Source: Alphaproteobacteria bacterium (lineage in GTDB: Bacteria; Myxococcota_A; UBA796; CAJQPC01). From it: a stretch of DNA of 64,000 bases. The stretch lies in assembly GCA_020632795.1 (NCBI GenBank), contig JACKEV010000006.1, positions 1,888,581-1,952,580 of the forward strand, given 5' to 3'. Positions within the stretch are counted from its first letter, which is position 1. Each line of letters begins with the position of its first letter. The notes under the pieces were generated by a model that was given only the letters and a program-made list of their open reading frames with translations, was not told the DNA's origin and ran no database searches. Made by a program: the position numbers and the translations under genes. Of the stretch, positions 62,280 to 64,000 are shown one piece after another.

Positions 62280-63784
62280 GGTGTCCTCCCTTCCGCCAGG
62301 GCCTCGCCCGCGTGGCGGACGAACGCCGGAAAGCCTCGCGTCGGGCGCTCGATCGCGTCGCTCCAGACCTCGTCGAGCACCGCCTCACACCGCTGCCGCA
62401 GATCCCGGCCCGACTCCAGCGCGGCGACCTGGGCCAGGGTCGGCCGCAGGGACGCCAGCAGCGCGTCCAGGGACAGGGCCAGCTCGGTCCGGGCCCGGGT
62501 GTAGCGGGCCTGCCGCTCGCCGGGGGCCGGGGGGTCCTTCAGGTCGGCGGGCAGCGCGTCGGTGAGCAGGCGGCCCCAGACCGCGTCCCGCTGGGTGCCG
62601 CCGGTGCGGGACCACTCCTCCAGGCGCTCCAGCCGGCCGCGCAGGACCACGAGCAGCACCCAGGTGCGCAGGGCGTCGCGCTCGGGCGCGGTGAACGGGG
62701 CCGGGCCGGGGGGCGGCGGCTCGCAGGGCGGGGTCACGCCGGTGAGGGGGTCGATGGCGAGGCCCATGCGCACCACCTGCTGGGCCCAGGCCCAGGTGTA
62801 GCGGCGCAGGGCTGCGGCGGTGCGGGCGTACAGCGCGTCCAGACCCAGGAGGGCCTCTCCGACGGCCTCGGGGTGGACCTGGGCGAGCACCGCGCGCAGC
62901 CGCCCCCGGCTCTTGCCCCGGTTGTTGGCCACCACCGCCCGCCCGTCGATCCCGTCCTCGCTCGCCCAGCCCCGGATGAGCCGGGCCGCGACGAGCAGGT
63001 CGAGCAGCGCCTCCAGGCGACGGGGCTCCCGGCGCAGGTCCTGGCGGGCCGCGCGGGCGTGGGCGTGGACGTCGGGGAGCTGCGGGTAGAGGCTCGCGAG
63101 GGTGGGCCCGAAGGCGGCCTGGGCGCGGGGGCAGTCGGTGAGCCAACGCCAGCCCTCGTCGTCCATGCGCGCGGCGAGGGCGTCCACGGGCCCCGGTGGC
63201 GCGGTCTCCAGCACCCGCACCGCCAGCTCGAGGAAGCCGTCGAGGTGCTCGGCCTGGGCCCGCTGCTGGGGGTGGCGCAGCAGATCCCGCCCCACCAGCC
63301 GCAGGAAGAGGCTCTCCCGCAGCTCGCGGGCGGCCTCCACGCAGCGGCGCTCCGGCAGCCCCCGCTCCACCAGCGCGGCGATGAGGGTGCGGGTGACGAT
63401 GGGCTTGACGAGGCGGAGCCAGTCGTCGTGGTCCGCCCAGTGGCGGCCCTCGATCCAGCCCTGCCACAGGCCCTGCGCCACCGCGTCCCGCAGGGGGTCC
63501 ACCGGGTGGTCCACCACCTGCCAGGCGTCGCGCTCCCGCTCCTGGAGGTCGAGCCCGGCCTCGGCCAGCGCAGCGAGCCCCCACGCCAGGGGGTCGCCCG
63601 CGACCGCAGGGGGCGCCACCGGCGGCGTCTCGACGAGCGCCTCCAGCACGCCATCGCACCACCCGGGCACCGACGCGAACCGCCACGCCTGCAGCAGCGA
63701 CGCGGCGGGGCCGGGATCGCCGGCGCGCAGCGCGGCGGCAGCCTCGGCGGCGCCGATGGGGAGGGGCGGGGGGGCTTGGGGCAT
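62276..63784 (-). CDS. Large helical protein of unknown function
   Basis: 502 residues, almost all helix by composition, rich in Ala, Arg, Leu and Trp, with no signal peptide. No catalytic motif or family recognised. Segments such as RYTWAWAQQVVRMGLAIDPLTG and GFLELAVRVLETAPPG suggest an alpha-solenoid. It is translationally coupled to the smaller gene downstream and 44 nt after another gene that runs off the window, so an operon of at least three genes is likely. Confidence 0.65.
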   Translation of the reverse strand: MPQAPPPLPIGAAEAAAALRAGDPGPAASLLQAWRFASVPGWCDGVLEALVETPPVAPPAVAGDPLAWGLAALAEAGLDLQERERDAWQVVDHPVDPLRDAVAQGLWQGWIEGRHWADHDDWLRLVKPIVTRTLIAALVERGLPERRCVEAARELRESLFLRLVGRDLLRHPQQRAQAEHLDGFLELAVRVLETAPPGPVDALAARMDDEGWRWLTDCPRAQAAFGPTLASLYPQLPDVHAHARAARQDLRREPRRLEALLDLLVAARLIRGWASEDGIDGRAVVANNRGKSRGRLRAVLAQVHPEAVGEALLGLDALYARTAAALRRYTWAWAQQVVRMGLAIDPLTGVTPPCEPPPPGPAPFTAPERDALRTWVLLVVLRGRLERLEEWSRTGGTQRDAVWGRLLTDALPADLKDPPAPGERQARYTRARTELALSLDALLASLRPTLAQVAALESGRDLRQRCEAVLDEVWSDAIERPTRGFPAFVRHAGEALAEGRTP

Positions 63785-63828
63785 GGGCTCTCCAACCCTC
63801 TACAGGCAGAGGGGCGTAAGTTCCCGGT

Positions 63829-64000
63829 TCATGTCTTCAGCACCGCGCGCAGGCGCGTGGCCCGGGTCAGGATGAGCACGTCGGAGAGGGCGACCTCCGC
63901 GGCGCCTGCCGGCAGCGGGGCCCGGCGACCCCAGCGCTCCCGCTCCCCGTCCCGGCGGATCAGCGCGCGCCCCGGGCCGAGGTGGCGCAGGTGGGCCCGC
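63829..64000 (-). CDS. C-terminal fragment of a gene running off the right edge
   Basis: 57 codons to the TGA at 63831-63829, in frame to the window edge. The visible tail (RRDGERERWGRRAPLPAG, ALSDVLILTRATRLRAVLKT) is Arg-rich with beta-strand-like ends reminiscent of the last strands of a FHA domain, which is only a guess. First gene seen of the minus-strand operon that continues into the 502- and 197-residue proteins. Confidence 0.6.
   Translation of the reverse strand, partial: RAHLRHLGPGRALIRRDGERERWGRRAPLPAGAAEVALSDVLILTRATRLRAVLKT

Overview
The window is a GC-rich, densely packed bacterial chromosome segment. It has no transposase, phage gene, CRISPR array or rRNA. The organism looks like a member of Myxococcota or a related deltaproteobacterial lineage: there are many secreted lipoproteins built from MopE-like Asp/Cys repeats and FG-GAP/VCBS repeats, a thioredoxin-like selenoprotein, OmpA/TSP3 and lamin-tail proteins, and a FHA-GGDEF protein. 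This placement is inference from gene content; no rRNA marker is present. || Layout. 1-6 kb: truncated aldehyde dehydrogenase, TerC-like membrane protein, MopE/FG-GAP lipoprotein, RluA-type pseudouridine synthase, degenerate SDR. 6-20 kb: TadG/vWA protein, VCBS lipoprotein, small secreted proteins, PiT-like transporter, lamin-tail lipoprotein, enolase, retropepsin-like/TPR protein coupled to a desaturase, DctP-like protein, and an epimerase/DUF362 pair. 20-27 kb: alpha/beta-hydrolase-like lipoprotein and two tandem MopE/FG-GAP lipoproteins. 26.98-29.21 kb: the most striking locus, a minus-strand operon of twelve tRNA genes that are all class II (long variable arm): four Ser, six Leu and two Tyr. 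Upstream lie a promoter with a palindromic spacer, a 38-codon leader peptide in which 18 residues are Ser, Leu or Tyr (18 of 24 in codons 8-31), and a Rho-independent terminator before the first tRNA. This is the layout of a ribosome-mediated attenuator sensing the same three aminoacyl-tRNA families that the operon makes. Two tRNA-Ser genes in the operon are followed by short insertions ending in a 17-nt copy of their own 3' end, like the t-elements and tyrT repeats known from gammaproteobacteria. || 29-46 kb: FG-GAP lipoprotein coupled to a UGA-containing thioredoxin-like gene (UxxC), YceI, FMN-dependent glutamate-synthase-like protein, EEP-fold protein, an amidohydrolase pair coupled to a FHA-GGDEF protein, hydrolases, OmpA/TSP3 lipoprotein, a CDP-sugar gene pair, Ala-rich coiled-coil protein, and a DesK/NarL-type two-component system. 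46-64 kb: MotA/TolQ-like protein, two tandem paralogues of unknown function with matching promoters, orphan ModA, CDF-like transporter, two SMI1/KNR4-like fusion proteins around leuS, a three-gene membrane-protein operon, a nucleoside phosphorylase, and an operon of unrecognised proteins running off the right edge. || Gaps between genes are otherwise short. The only stretches above about 300 bases without a conventional protein gene are inside the tRNA region and its leader (26977-29239).
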